DNA of 64,000 nt from Nostoc piscinale CENA21 (GCF_001298445.1 NZ_CP012036.1:2235263-2299262), one strand, 5' to 3'. Counted from the stretch's first letter, positions 1 through 9,152 are shown. The notes: a model not told the origin generated them from the sequence alone. Numbers and translations: made by a program.

Positions 1-371
1 TCAGGGGTAATTTCTGACCATTCCCAAGTTTTTAAATCAAGGGAATGAATAGCCACATCACTAAAGATAAAGCCGCCATCTTGCGCTGCTTTATATCCTC
101 CCCAAACCAGCATTTTATCTTGGTATAAAACTGCTGTATGAAAGCTTCTCGGTTCGGGTATTTGTCCTGAAATTTGCGGCTGTTTCCAAGTCCAGGAAGT
201 TAAATCTAGTAAATGAACATCATTGAAAGTTTCATAAGTATTATTATCTTCTCCACCAAAAATAATCATGGATTGGTGATACAAAATGGCAGAATGTCCA
301 TATCTCGGCTGAGGATAAATACCTTGAGCTTTAGGATGTTTCCAAATAAATTTAGGGATAGCAGCCTGCAT
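1..371 (-). CDS. Kelch-repeat protein, N-terminal part (runs off left edge)
   Basis: The reading frame opens at the ATG at 371 and stays open to the left edge, about 123 residues. It reads as Kelch/galactose-oxidase-type beta-propeller blades: a PRYGHSAILY...MIIFGGED motif, then a second blade with PRSFHTAVLY...MLVWGGY about 55 residues later. Kelch propellers usually bind proteins or sugars, so no enzymatic role can be assigned. It starts 28 bp after the DUF4255 gene on the same strand and is probably co-transcribed with it, which makes it a candidate accessory or fibre-like component of the CIS locus (inference). The C-terminus lies outside the window. Confidence 0.75.
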   Translation of the reverse strand, partial: MQAAIPKFIWKHPKAQGIYPQPRYGHSAILYHQSMIIFGGEDNNTYETFNDVHLLDLTSWTWKQPQISGQIPEPRSFHTAVLYQDKMLVWGGYKAAQDGGFIFSDVAIHSLDLKTWEWSEITP

Positions 372-398
372 AATTATGCTGTAAATAAAATAAAAAAT

Positions 399-1664
399 TT
401 AAGAAATAACTACTACTGGCCCGATATATTGTTCAAATGTATGACTATTTGAATCTGTATCAACTGTGAATAAACTTTCTGCACCATCTACAATTAATCG
501 GACTAAATAACTTCCTGGTAAACAATCATGAATAGCAAAGGTAATTGAGTTGGAACTATTGCGCCGATGTTTGGTTTGATCAGTAGAATAACCAGTAAAT
601 TGGGTGAGGGAAAGTTCTGTTAAAACTAAGGTTACTTGTTGTGTTTTTTCAATGTTTAAGTTAACAGTAATAGTTATATCTGCCGATCGCAGTTCATCAC
701 CTCTACCATGTACATTAGATACAGTCATATCTAAGATAGTCGGACGCAGCAAAATCGGCACAACGTTGGAGTTGACACGCTGTTGGGGATGAATTACCTG
801 TAAACTTTGAACACCAACCCGCAGTGATTCTATAGGTATGGTGGAAAGATCCAAAGTAATTTGCTTGTCAGTCACAGTTTGGGGAGAGACTGTAATATTA
901 CCAATACGGACTTGAGTAATATCTGCGCTTAATTTATTGCCTTGAATTAATAAGGTACTGGTTGCAAGAATTAATGGTGTTGGTGCATTTTGAGTTTGCC
1001 AGATTTTTGATAATTCTTCGGCTACCTTGATGTAAGCGATCGCAGGTTGGTATGGTGTAACATGACGCTGAAGATTGCGGACGGGTAAGGGTTTTTTCGG
1101 GAGTTCACCGCTATCGATTAAGACCACACTAACTTTATAAGCTAATGATAAAGCGTAGGGTGTTTGAAAAAATACCGTCCAAATTTTGGAAATTTCTTCG
1201 ATATTTAAATCAACCGGAGAAATGGCGATCGCTTCTACTTGTTCAGCTAAATTAGAATCAGCTAAAAACGTAAAAGTTGCATCGCTAACTGTCTCCTGAA
1301 TCATTGCTTGGGTAAGAATCGATTTGCTGTTGAAGGTACGAACCACACTACCTATAAGGCGCTGCGGTTCTAGTTCCACATCGTTACCGTAACAAGTCAG
1401 TAAGTAGTATAAATCTAAACCTGTTTGCTGTCGCTTAGTATATTTCTCATCGGAATAGCGTTGTCTTAAATCAGCACTCCGCCAAGCACTATTGAGCAGA
1501 ATATCATAAAGATAGACGTTCACTCCTGCTTCTGGTGTAGCATTATTCAGGCGATCGGGTCTTAGGGTTGTCACCCGCGCACCATCCACCTCTACTTGAA
1601 CACTGGCTTGCAATGTTCTTTGCAAAGTTGCGGTGACAGTGGCGATGGCTAAATAGTTACTCAT
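399..1664 (-). CDS. DUF4255/Pvc16-type CIS protein with C-terminal Ig-like region
   Basis: This is a 421-residue protein whose first ~190 residues match the DUF4255 (Pvc16 N-terminal) pattern: MSNYLAIATVTATLQ, then GVNVYLYD, a DLYYLLTCYG strand and an ISPVDLNIEEISKIWTVFF segment. In contractile injection systems this family caps the tail or links it to the sheath end. The rest (about 215-420) is beta-rich and reads like IPT/Ig-type domains, an elaboration found on long family members. It is co-directional with the response regulator upstream and the Kelch gene downstream. Cyanobacterial relatives belong to thylakoid-anchored CIS. Family assignment is good; the exact structural position is inferred. 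Confidence 0.8.
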   Translation of the reverse strand: MSNYLAIATVTATLQRTLQASVQVEVDGARVTTLRPDRLNNATPEAGVNVYLYDILLNSAWRSADLRQRYSDEKYTKRQQTGLDLYYLLTCYGNDVELEPQRLIGSVVRTFNSKSILTQAMIQETVSDATFTFLADSNLAEQVEAIAISPVDLNIEEISKIWTVFFQTPYALSLAYKVSVVLIDSGELPKKPLPVRNLQRHVTPYQPAIAYIKVAEELSKIWQTQNAPTPLILATSTLLIQGNKLSADITQVRIGNITVSPQTVTDKQITLDLSTIPIESLRVGVQSLQVIHPQQRVNSNVVPILLRPTILDMTVSNVHGRGDELRSADITITVNLNIEKTQQVTLVLTELSLTQFTGYSTDQTKHRRNSSNSITFAIHDCLPGSYLVRLIVDGAESLFTVDTDSNSHTFEQYIGPVVVIS

Positions 1665-1670
1665 TGTTAT

Positions 1671-1869
1671 AGTGCTGAGTGCTGAGTGCTGAGTGAATGA
1701 TTATGGTGTTATGTAATGAAGAAAGTGAGACATTAAAGTTTTTGAAAGTAAAAAGTAATGATTTTAATTGAATAATATTGAACAACTTGTCTCTCAACAT
1801 TTTTCGGATAAACTCCCTTGTATTACTTAAAAAAATACTCAGTAGTCAGCACTTTCAACTCAGCACTGA
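1671..1869. repeat. GTGCTGAGT repeat array with inverted partner
   Basis: Three head-to-tail copies of GTGCTGA(GT) lie at 1671-1694, and the inverted form (TCAGCACT, ACTCAGCACTGA) lies at 1846-1869 just inside the end of the response regulator gene. The same pairing occurs around 27778-27873 and 57541-57800. It is a dispersed intergenic repeat typical of filamentous cyanobacteria, and the inverted arms could pair in the transcript. Confidence 0.6.
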
Positions 1870-1870
1870 A

Positions 1871-2554
1871 TTATGGACAAACCAAACCGAGTTTTAAGGC
1901 TTTGACAATGGCTTGGGTGCGGCTGGTGACGCTTAATTTTTCAAAGATGGCTGTTAAGTGTGCTTTGACTGTGGCGACTGTAATATATAAATTACCTGCG
2001 ATTTGTTCATTAGAAGCACCTTGAACTAACCAATTTAAAACTTCTTGTTCTCTTTCGGTCAGATGAATACAATTATTGCCGAAGCTTAATGAATTGCCTG
2101 TGTAGTAGTGAAATAATCTAAAAAAGGCAGTGGCGACGGCTGGTGGTAAATAAACTTGATGATTAATTACAGTAGTAATGGCTTCACACAATTGTGTTGC
2201 TAATTGGTCTTTAAATACATAACCACAAGCACCAGCCTGCATCGCACGAAATATCCATTCATCTTGTTGATGAGCAGATAGTATTAATACTTTGCCGTTA
2301 TAAGATAATTCTCCTAGACGGTTTAGGGCAGTAATGCCGTTTTCTGGTGGTAATTCTAAATCTAGTAAAATTAACGCTGGATGTTGTTCAAGAGTTAATT
2401 TCACTGCTTGTTCAACAGATGCAGCTTCTCCAATGACATTTAATCCTATATTATTGCTACTTGTATAAAAGTTTAACAAGGTGCGTATTCCTTGACGAAA
2501 ATGCGGTTCGTCATCAACCAGTAGAATCGAGATTACCTCTTTTTTAGGATTCAT
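1871..2554 (-). CDS. NarL/LuxR-family response regulator
   Basis: This 227-residue two-component regulator has a receiver domain at residues 8-125 (acidic DD pair in LLVDDEP, phospho-acceptor Asp in LILLDLELP, switch residues in LILSAH, Lys in YVFKDQ) and a C-terminal LuxR-type helix-turn-helix at about 160-225 (TEREQEVLNWLVQGASNEQIA, then VATVKAHLTAIFEKL). It lies between a histidine kinase and the DUF4255 CIS gene on the same strand, so the natural inference is that the pair controls CIS expression. ATG start at 2554, with no convincing Shine-Dalgarno. A spacer with GAAGTATGAAGT-type repeats separates it from the kinase. Confidence 0.88.
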   Translation of the reverse strand: MNPKKEVISILLVDDEPHFRQGIRTLLNFYTSSNNIGLNVIGEAASVEQAVKLTLEQHPALILLDLELPPENGITALNRLGELSYNGKVLILSAHQQDEWIFRAMQAGACGYVFKDQLATQLCEAITTVINHQVYLPPAVATAFFRLFHYYTGNSLSFGNNCIHLTEREQEVLNWLVQGASNEQIAGNLYITVATVKAHLTAIFEKLSVTSRTQAIVKALKLGLVCP

Positions 2555-2679
2555 GGTAGTGTGCCTGGGATATTAAAGAGAAGTCTGAAATTTGAAGTAT
2601 GAAGTCTGATTCAGCCGAGCATCTGAAACTGTAAGAAGCTGGCAATATTTAAGTCTGATTACTTTTTACTTTTACTTTT

Positions 2680-3871
2680 TTATTTTTGCCTTTGATAAGG
2701 TAATGTAAAGGAAAATTGAGCGCCACCTGTGGGGAGATTGTCTGCCCATAAGTTGCCTTGATGTGCCAAGATAATTTTTTGCGCGATCGCTAGTCCTAAA
2801 CCTGTACCACCTACACGGCGAGAATAATAAGGCTTAAATATTTGCTTCAATTCTTCTGGTGCAATTCCCGAACCGCGATCGCAAATTTCAATTAGTACTT
2901 CATGACTATAGGTGTACCAATTGCAAGTTATTGTCCCACCACAGGGACTGAAATGAATTGCATTCCCTAATAAATTATCCAACACCTGTTTCATCTGCCA
3001 GTTATCTACGGTCACATATAAAGACTGCTGCGGATAGTTAATTGTTAAATTTTTTTCTGTTAATAAATGTTGTAAACTTTTAACACATTCCCCAATAATT
3101 GTTTGCAAATTATATTTTTTTAAGTTTAAGTTTGCTCGTTGTCCACGGTAAAGCAAATCAGTTAATTTAGCACTTAGTTCATCTACTGTTTGCCGAATTA
3201 GAAGAGCTTGTTCTTGTAAGCTACCTTCTGGTAATGTTAAACGTAGATTTTCAGCATAGAGATTAATCAATGCCAAAGGATTTCGCAATTGATGTTCGGC
3301 TTGTCCGAGAATTTGAGATAAAGCTAAAATTTCTTGTTGTTGTTGCGATCGCTCTCTACAAATTGCTAAATAATTACTTAGTATTTGAGCATTACCCAGC
3401 AGTAATTGTTGCTGTTCCACAGACAGCAACTTGTGAGTACATATCAATATATATTCACCAATGGCCAAACTCTGTCTACTAATTCGACAAACATAACTAT
3501 GATAAACATCTGATACTGTTAATTCCGTAACTTTCAAAACTGGGAAATCATCTCGCCACCAACTTTCTGCTTGCAAATATGCCAAATCTGGATGGAATTT
3601 TCCAGATGCAAAAGAACTTGTGGGAAAATCCTGTGGAATCTGCACAGAACATAACTGCTCTGAGCTATACTCAGCCACTGTATAACGTTTTTCTGTTTCT
3701 ATATCGTGATAAACAGTCCAGATAGCCACAATCGGCAATAAAAAAAGTTAATTGTTGAATAGTCAGCTGACAAATTTGATGAAAATTTAACTCTGACAAT
3801 TTACTTTCTGAACTGTTTACCAACAAAGGTAGCGGCAATTGAGAGGTTAATTTTTGTGTAGCCACCCTCAT
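2680..3871 (-). CDS. GAF-type sensor histidine kinase, frame broken by a homopolymer
   Basis: The kinase core is clear: an H-box in QAEHQLRNPLALIN, an N-box around NLLGNAIHFSPCGG, a G1 box in CDRGSGIAPEE and a G2 box in GGTGLGLAIAQK. The part upstream of the H-box resembles a divergent GAF sensor. The N-terminus (3871 to about 3747, ...ICQLTIQQLTFF) and the remainder (from about 3738, PIVAIWTVYHD) are in different frames; they join smoothly if one base is dropped from the seven-base A/T run at 3740-3746. Restored length is about 397 residues. It is probably the partner of the NarL-type regulator that follows. The break may be a sequencing error, a real mutation or a slippage site. Confidence 0.75.
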
Positions 3872-4451
3872 CCTGTTTTACACTCCGAAACACTATAACA
3901 ACTAAGAAGCATGAGGAATGCTAACCAATCTCAGATATTCTTTGCTTGGATAAATTATGCTTCTTACTGTATAAATACGGACGAAATCAGCTTACTCTAC
4001 AGCTTTTAAAATTGGGGAATTTAAAACAATAAATTTACAATATCGACCAAAGTCTAATAAACGCTAGACAACTAGATCCCTAAGCTAGAAAGAGTTAGCC
4101 CAATAGTGGCAAATTAGCCCACAAAAAAGCCTGCTCAAGAAATAATTCAGGAGTCAGAAGTCAGTATGTAGAGGGGAAACCAGGGTATTCTGTGCGAAAC
4201 CGCAAATGAATCAAAGGGTTTAATACCTCCACTAATTGATTCTGAATTCTGGGTGCTGAGTTCTTCTATAGTTAGAGGTTCATTTTGTGCTGTCAGCCCT
4301 CCATCTTCCGTAAGTATGGTAGCAAAGTAGTTACATTCTGCTTGCGGAACTCTGGTAAGAATGCTTCAACCTCCATAGATTCATACTGGCGGTAACAACT
4401 ACCAGCCAGAGTGATTAAGGGAGCATTTCAGTCACCCTGCTGTTGTGTTTT
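3872..4451. other. Divergent intergenic region of the CIS locus
   Basis: About 580 bp without a credible gene separate the leftward kinase from the rightward DUF4255 gene, so promoters for both arms should lie here. It is AT-rich with fragments of common intergenic repeats (AGGAGTCAGAAGTCAG, TTCTGAATTCTGGGTGCTGAGT). No certain promoter box was recognised. Confidence 0.5.
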
Positions 4452-4994
4452 ATGATCCCAGCTGCTACCCAGACTTTAGCAAAAATTTTAGCTGGCGGGA
4501 TTTCCCTGCTCAGTACAGAGCAAATTGATTTCAACCATCCTGGTGTGAAACAGAATATTAACCCTAGGCTGAATTTATATTGTTACAACATTCAAGAAAG
4601 TGTTGACAAACAACAGTCTAATTGTCAGCAACCAGCAGACAAAAGGAAATTACTCTTATTAACACCAAGGTGGTTTGATGTCTCATTTTTGGTAAGTGCT
4701 TGGGATTTCACCAGTTTAAGTGAACAGCGTATCTTATCCGAGGCATTAATACTACTTTTGCATCATCACTCATTACGAGAAGAAGTACTGGCTCCAGCAC
4801 TGCGCGGTCATGGCGAATTAGCAATGACCGTTTCGGCTATTCATCCTTTGGATGCTGCGGCTTTGTGGAATGCTCTAGGAGTACCATTACGTCCAGCTTT
4901 GTATGTGACATTAACAATTCCCCTAAACCTGGATAGTAATTTTGTCACTCAGCCAGATTTGATTGACTGTTCAAAACCAACACAAAAAGTCTGA
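4452..4994 (+). CDS. DUF4255-family CIS protein, short form
   Basis: This is about 180 residues starting at the ATG at 4452 (MIPAATQTLAKIL); a TTG three codons earlier is possible but less likely. It shows DUF4255 hallmarks: IDFNHPGV, PRLNLYCYNI, a WFDVSFLVSAWD strand, LLHHHSLREEVLAPALRG and a C-terminal PLRPALYVTLTIPL. This family is the tail-terminator/cap type of contractile injection systems. It is the first gene of the rightward arm and precedes the sheath gene, separated by a long hairpin that begins at its stop codon. With the 421-residue paralogue on the other strand the locus has two DUF4255 proteins. Confidence 0.82.
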   Translation: MIPAATQTLAKILAGGISLLSTEQIDFNHPGVKQNINPRLNLYCYNIQESVDKQQSNCQQPADKRKLLLLTPRWFDVSFLVSAWDFTSLSEQRILSEALILLLHHHSLREEVLAPALRGHGELAMTVSAIHPLDAAALWNALGVPLRPALYVTLTIPLNLDSNFVTQPDLIDCSKPTQKV

Positions 4995-5050
4995 AGTGTG
5001 GAGTCTGAAGTATGAAATTTGATCCTTCATACTTCAGACTTCACACTTCA
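4992..5050 (+). repeat. 25-bp-arm hairpin between DUF4255 and sheath genes
   Basis: Arms at 4992-5016 and 5026-5050 are complementary over 25 bp with a single G-T wobble, around a 9-base loop. The units are GAAGT(A/G)TG(A/G)AGTCTGAAGT-type, a dispersed repeat seen again at 2590-2610, 7840-7912 and 47810-47860. It overlaps the upstream stop codon and lies just before the sheath start. There is no T-tract, so it is more likely an intercistronic or processing hairpin than a terminator. Confidence 0.75.
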
Positions 5051-5072
5051 AAAAATAGGAAAACCAAGTGTT

Positions 5073-6740
5073 ATGCCAAGATTAGATTATTTTGCACCTG
5101 GTGTCTACGTTGAAGAAGTAGACCGAGGTAGTCGACCCATAGAAGGGGTAAGTACGAATATCGCCGGCTTTATCGGTTTTACCGAAGATGTCAGAGGCGA
5201 TGCGGAATTGTTTAAACCGATGTTGGTGACATCGTGGAACGAATATTTAGAATACTTTGCTAAACAAGGTTCTGATGGTTACACCGATTTTGATGCTTAT
5301 TTACCTTTTGCGGTAAATGGTTGGTTTCTCAACGGTGGTGGACGTTGTTGGGTTGCGAGTATCGGTACGAAACTACCTGGTTCTCAGCCACCACCACCAG
5401 AAGAAACCGCCCTCAAAATTCGCACTAGTGGGAACCGTCCTGCTTTAAGTTTTGCCCTCAAGCCAGCGGAAGATGATGATGATAGTGCAGAAGGTAGAGT
5501 TAATGTTTCTGTAACTGAAAGTGAACCGCGTCCGCCAGAAAGCCCAGAAGCAGAACCACCCGCAAATACTGGTGAATTTTTCAAAGTCATAATTAGCCGC
5601 AATGGTGAAATTCTGGAAGAATACGACCATTTATCCATGAACCCGCAAATTGATGCGGCTGTGGGTAGTTATGCAGTGACAGCTTTGCAAGGCTCGCAAT
5701 TTGTCACGGTTGCAGACTTAGAAACACCAGGACAACCCCTATCTCGTCGACCAGCCAACGGTAATTACGAAGTTAGTCCGCCGCCAGTGGTTTCTACTCC
5801 TGACCGTTTCCCCAGAGATGTGCAAGGTGTCAGAGACGATCGCACCGGGATGCAAGGTATCTTTGAAATTGATGAAGTTACCATGATTGCTTTTCCTGAC
5901 TTGATGCGTGCTTATCAAAACAACATCTTGGATTTGGATCAAGTCCACGGCATCATGGAAGCGATGGTCAGTATGTGTGAAAATACTGCCCCCAACCGGA
6001 TGGTAGTGTTAGACCCACCTCCGTGTAAAGGTGGTGGTGCGCCTGTACCTCCCACCCAGGTGAAGCCCCAGCACATGGCTCAGTGGTTGAGTGCATTTAA
6101 CAGGCGATCGCAATTTGCCGCCCTCTACTATCCTTGGATTAAAGTCCCCAACCCCCGCAACGGTGGCAGACCAATTTTAATTCCTCCTGGCGGTCACATG
6201 CTGGGCGTTTGGTGTCGCACCGATGAAACTCGCGGTGTCTACAAAGCACCCGCCAACGATACACCCAGAGGAGTCATTGGCCTCGCCTACGAAACCAACC
6301 TGCGCGAACAAGAATTACTCAACCCCCTAGGTATTAACTGTATCCGTACTTTCCCCAACCGTGGTATCCGTATTTGGGGCGCTCGCACATTGGTAGAACC
6401 AGATAACGTCCAATGGCGTTATATCAGCGTCCGCCGCTTGATGAGCTATATCGAGAAATCAGTAGAACTCGGTACTCAATGGGTAGTATTTGAACCCAAC
6501 GACCAAGACCTATGGGCGCGTGTTACTCGTACCGTCAGCAACTTCTTAGAAAGACTCTGGCGTGAAGGCGCTTTGTTTGGCGCTTCTGCTGCGGAAGCCT
6601 TTTATGTCAAATGCGACTCTAGCATCAACACCCACGAAACCATGATGTTGGGTCGGTTGTACATCGAAGTTGGTGTTTGTCCTGTGCGTCCGGCGGAATT
6701 CGTCATCTTCCGCTTTAGTCAATGGTCTCCTAACCAATAA
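5073..6740 (+). CDS. Contractile tail sheath protein
   Basis: This is about 555 residues from the ATG at 5073 (MPRLDYFAPGVYVEEVDRG), which matches the conserved sheath N-terminus better than an in-frame start at 5019 that would run through the preceding hairpin. It shows the N-terminal extended strand used in sheath handshakes (PGVYVEE), GFIGFTEDVRGD, a variable acidic and proline-rich insertion at about 105-185, and the strongly conserved C-terminal sheath core (NPLGINCIRTFPNRGIRIWGARTL, then YIEKSVELGTQWVVFEPN). It polymerises around the tube and contracts to drive injection. The insertion probably faces outward. It is followed directly by tube genes, the usual order. Confidence 0.93.
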   Translation: MPRLDYFAPGVYVEEVDRGSRPIEGVSTNIAGFIGFTEDVRGDAELFKPMLVTSWNEYLEYFAKQGSDGYTDFDAYLPFAVNGWFLNGGGRCWVASIGTKLPGSQPPPPEETALKIRTSGNRPALSFALKPAEDDDDSAEGRVNVSVTESEPRPPESPEAEPPANTGEFFKVIISRNGEILEEYDHLSMNPQIDAAVGSYAVTALQGSQFVTVADLETPGQPLSRRPANGNYEVSPPPVVSTPDRFPRDVQGVRDDRTGMQGIFEIDEVTMIAFPDLMRAYQNNILDLDQVHGIMEAMVSMCENTAPNRMVVLDPPPCKGGGAPVPPTQVKPQHMAQWLSAFNRRSQFAALYYPWIKVPNPRNGGRPILIPPGGHMLGVWCRTDETRGVYKAPANDTPRGVIGLAYETNLREQELLNPLGINCIRTFPNRGIRIWGARTLVEPDNVQWRYISVRRLMSYIEKSVELGTQWVVFEPNDQDLWARVTRTVSNFLERLWREGALFGASAAEAFYVKCDSSINTHETMMLGRLYIEVGVCPVRPAEFVIFRFSQWSPNQ

Positions 6741-6827
6741 AAGTAAGTGCATAGGTGTAAGGGAAATCATACTCCCCTACACCCTCACACCCTAATACCC
6801 TCTATCACAAACTAAGGAGCTACAAAT

Positions 6828-7314
6828 ATGCCTGAATTAAAACCGATTGCTGCTAGTAATTTCTACTTTGAAATTGATAGCATGACCGACATGGCTTTTA
6901 CCAAAATTGGTGGTGTCAAGTTTGAAGCTAAAGTCAAAGGTCAAGATAAACCTTTGATGTCAACAAAAGGCGGTGTTACTCTCAGACAAATTAACTCTGC
7001 GGGATTTGAAGGACTATTTACAATTGACGTTTCCACCCTCATGAGTGGAGATAGTGATAGCACCAGCAAAAAAAATGTATGATTGGTTCAAAAAATGTAT
7101 GCCCAAGACCGAAAAAGGTGAAGGCAAATGGGCAGAAAGTAAAAAGACAGGCTCTATAGTTGCTTATGATACTGATGGCAATGAAGTGCTGCGTTGGGAT
7201 TTAAAAGAAGCTTGGCCTTCTCAATACAAAATTGGAGATTTAGATGTGACTGGCAACGACTATATTGAAGAAACTTACACCTTGACTTGTGAAAATATCA
7301 ATCGCAAAAAATAA
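6828..7314 (+). CDS. CIS inner tube protein 1, frame broken at an A8 run
   Basis: This is a T4 gp19/Hcp-like tube subunit. The first 79 codons (MPELKPIAASNFYFEIDS ... STLMSGDSDSTSKK) and the frame opening at 7045 (KKMYDWFKKCMPKTEKGEG ... NINRKK) join perfectly if the eight-A run at 7068-7075 is read as seven A, giving about 161 residues, normal for the family. As written, translation ends at 7080-7082. A strong Shine-Dalgarno (AAGGAG) precedes the ATG at 6828. The defect may be a sequencing error, a mutation, or a slippage site giving a mixture of short and full proteins; two further tube paralogues follow. Confidence 0.8.
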
Positions 7315-7366
7315 ATTTTGTCCATTTTTTAAGTTAATTATTACGTATTTATCTGGAGGTTGATTT

Positions 7367-7831
7367 ATGGCAGAGTTTATCTCTAATGCCAAGTTTTACT
7401 GGGAAGCTGATGGTTTAACTGATGTTTTGGTCAAGAAAGTCAGTGGTATGCAAATGAAAATGATAGTTGCAGGTGGAGATGCGCCTATTGGTGTCACCAA
7501 AGATGGTAAAACTCAAACCCAGGCTACTATCGGTGGCGTAGAATGTTCAGAGATTACCTTGGAGTGTGTAGCAACTGCTGATTCTAAACAACTCCTAGAT
7601 TGGTATAACAAATGCCATGCTGAAGCACTTTCTGGAGGTAAATCAGAAGGCCGCAAGAACCGTAAGCTAGGCAAACTTTCTATATATGATGGCGAACAAG
7701 AAAAAGTTCAGTACGAATTTACAGATGTCTTTCCTACCAGCTATGCAACAGGTGATTTTACAGCCGGTAGTGGTGATTTGTTAACAGAAACAGTCACTGT
7801 TGGCTTTACTTATTTTGAAAGGAAGAAATAA
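7367..7831 (+). CDS. CIS inner tube protein 2
   Basis: This 154-residue tube-fold protein (MAEFISNAKFYWEADGLTD, VKKVSGMQMKM, WYNKCHAEAL, YEFTDVFPTSYATGDF) is related to the preceding tube gene and is of the gp19/Pvc1-Pvc5 type. CIS loci commonly carry several tube paralogues: one forms the main tube and others initiate it on the baseplate. A strong GGAGG Shine-Dalgarno lies 8 bp before the ATG. A YFERKK C-terminus like the NRKK end of tube 1 supports common ancestry. Confidence 0.88.
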   Translation: MAEFISNAKFYWEADGLTDVLVKKVSGMQMKMIVAGGDAPIGVTKDGKTQTQATIGGVECSEITLECVATADSKQLLDWYNKCHAEALSGGKSEGRKNRKLGKLSIYDGEQEKVQYEFTDVFPTSYATGDFTAGSGDLLTETVTVGFTYFERKK

Positions 7832-7837
7832 GTAGAA

Positions 7838-7915
7838 GTATGAAGTATGAAATATGAAGTATGAAATATAAAATTTTATGCTTCAGGTTTTAGACTTCAT
7901 ACTTTTTTATCATAT
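7838..7915. repeat. GAAGTATGAA direct/inverted repeat cluster
   Basis: Three tandem copies of (GAAGTATGAAATAT)-like sequence are followed by the inverted form TTTTAGACTTCATACTT. It is the same family as the hairpin before the sheath gene and lies between tube 2 and the third tube-type gene. The transcript could fold here; no T-run terminator is evident beyond short T stretches. Confidence 0.6.
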
Positions 7916-7937
7916 TAATTGTTATCTAGTAAACTTT

Positions 7938-8429
7938 ATGGCAGATTTTCCTGAAATTCTCACAAATAGCCGATTTTATCTAGAATTAAAGCTCACTGGT
8001 AGCCAAGAACCTGTGGATGGCTATTTTATGGAATGCCAAGGTTTTCAAACTACACAAAAAGTAATAGAAATTTCTGAAGTTACTCCCCAAACTTGGGGTA
8101 AAAATGGCAATACGAGTGGTAGAATTATCACTACAAAAATTCCTGGTAATATATCTTATTCTAATATTGTGTTACGGCGTGGTTTAACTATTTCAATGAC
8201 TATGTGGAATTGGTTAGCTGCCGTACAAGAAAGTAAATGGGGTGACGAAAGACGAGATGGTTCTTTAGTCATTTATAATCAAGCTGCGGAAGAAAAATTC
8301 AGATTGGAATTTAAAAATGCTTGGCCTGCTAATTATAAAATTAATGATGTGAGTGCCGCTGGTAGCGAACATGAAATTGAAGAAATAGAAGTAGTAGTAG
8401 AAGAATTAAAACGAGTAAAAGTAGCATAG
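7938..8429 (+). CDS. CIS tube-type protein 3
   Basis: This is about 163 residues from the ATG at 7938 (MADFPEILTNSRFYLELKL); the frame extends upstream into the repeat, but this start aligns with the tube family. Conserved tube features are YFMECQGFQTTQKV, an NIVLRRGLT strand typical of gp19-like proteins, WNWLAAVQ and FKNAWPANYKINDV. It is the most gp19-like of the three and may be the tube initiator or baseplate-adjacent ring (inference). It is followed one base later by the chaperone-like gene, so translation is coupled. Confidence 0.85.
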   Translation: MADFPEILTNSRFYLELKLTGSQEPVDGYFMECQGFQTTQKVIEISEVTPQTWGKNGNTSGRIITTKIPGNISYSNIVLRRGLTISMTMWNWLAAVQESKWGDERRDGSLVIYNQAAEEKFRLEFKNAWPANYKINDVSAAGSEHEIEEIEVVVEELKRVKVA

Positions 8430-8430
8430 A

Positions 8431-8739
8431 ATGTTGCAAACTGAATTTGAATTTACTTTACCGAAAGGGTATCTCGATGCAGATGGTAATTTACACCGTA
8501 AAGGCGTGATGCGTTTATCTAGAGCAATGGATGAAATTATTCCCTTACGTGACCCTCGTGTAAAATCAAATCCAGCTTATGCAACGGTCATCATTTTATC
8601 TCGTGTCATTACTAAATTAGGTGCTTTAGAAGAAGTAACACCTGCGGTTGTAGAAGATTTCTTTGCCTGTGATTTAAGCTATTTGCAAAATTTTTATCGT
8701 CAAATTAATGAATTAGAAGAAATGGGAAGTGGCGAGTAG
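8431..8739 (+). CDS. Tail-assembly-chaperone-like protein A
   Basis: This 102-residue protein (LQTEFEFTLPKGYLDADGNLHRKGVMRL, VIILSRVITKLGALEEVTP) is related to small proteins between tube and tape-measure genes in phage tails and CIS, such as Mu gp41-type assembly chaperones. It starts 1 bp after the previous stop. It is a clear paralogue of the next gene: both share the LPxGxLDAxGNLHRxGVMRL motif. The family role is chaperoning or measuring the tail interior; that is inferred from position and resemblance. Confidence 0.7.
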   Translation: MLQTEFEFTLPKGYLDADGNLHRKGVMRLSRAMDEIIPLRDPRVKSNPAYATVIILSRVITKLGALEEVTPAVVEDFFACDLSYLQNFYRQINELEEMGSGE

Positions 8740-8780
8740 GGAGTAGAAGGAAATCACAAATGACAAATAACAAGTGACCA

Positions 8781-9152
8781 ATGACAAACATTCATACAGA
8801 ATTTAACTTTACTCTTCCTAGAGGTTTATTAGATGCTGAGGGAAATTTGCATCGCCAAGGTGTGATGCGGTTGGCGACAGCAAAGGATGAAATCATTGTC
8901 GAAAAAAATCGGGCTGCTCAGGAAAATGTCACCTATGCTGCGATCGTTATGCTCTCACAAGTAATTACTCATTTGGGCGATTTAACAGAAATTACTCCGA
9001 ATTTACTGGAAAATCTTTTCTCTAAAGATTTGGCATATTTGCGAGAGTTTTACAATCGAATTAATCAGCAAGGTGATGCAGAAATTCCTGTGCAGTGTCC
9101 CCAATGTCAGACTAAATTTCAAGTGGAGTTAGCTTTAGCGGGGGAATCATAG
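8781..9152 (+). CDS. Tail-assembly-chaperone-like protein B with CPxC C-terminus
   Basis: This 123-residue paralogue of the preceding protein (TEFNFTLPRGLLDAEGNLHRQGVMRL, VMLSQVITHLGDLTEITP) carries an extra C-terminal segment with a single CPQC knuckle (VQCPQCQTKFQVEL) like half a zinc ribbon. Its last codons run GCG GGG GAA TCA TAG, and the GpE-like frame overlaps its stop in the -1 frame. In P2-like phages the equivalent gene E is extended by a -1 frameshift into E', so this gene may make both a short and a long product (inference). Confidence 0.72.
   Translation: MTNIHTEFNFTLPRGLLDAEGNLHRQGVMRLATAKDEIIVEKNRAAQENVTYAAIVMLSQVITHLGDLTEITPNLLENLFSKDLAYLREFYNRINQQGDAEIPVQCPQCQTKFQVELALAGES

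Noticed and set aside
5384..5638. 84-codon frame opposite the sheath insertion
   Set aside because: Shadow of the acidic and proline-rich sheath insertion; serine-rich composition is the complement of that sequence.
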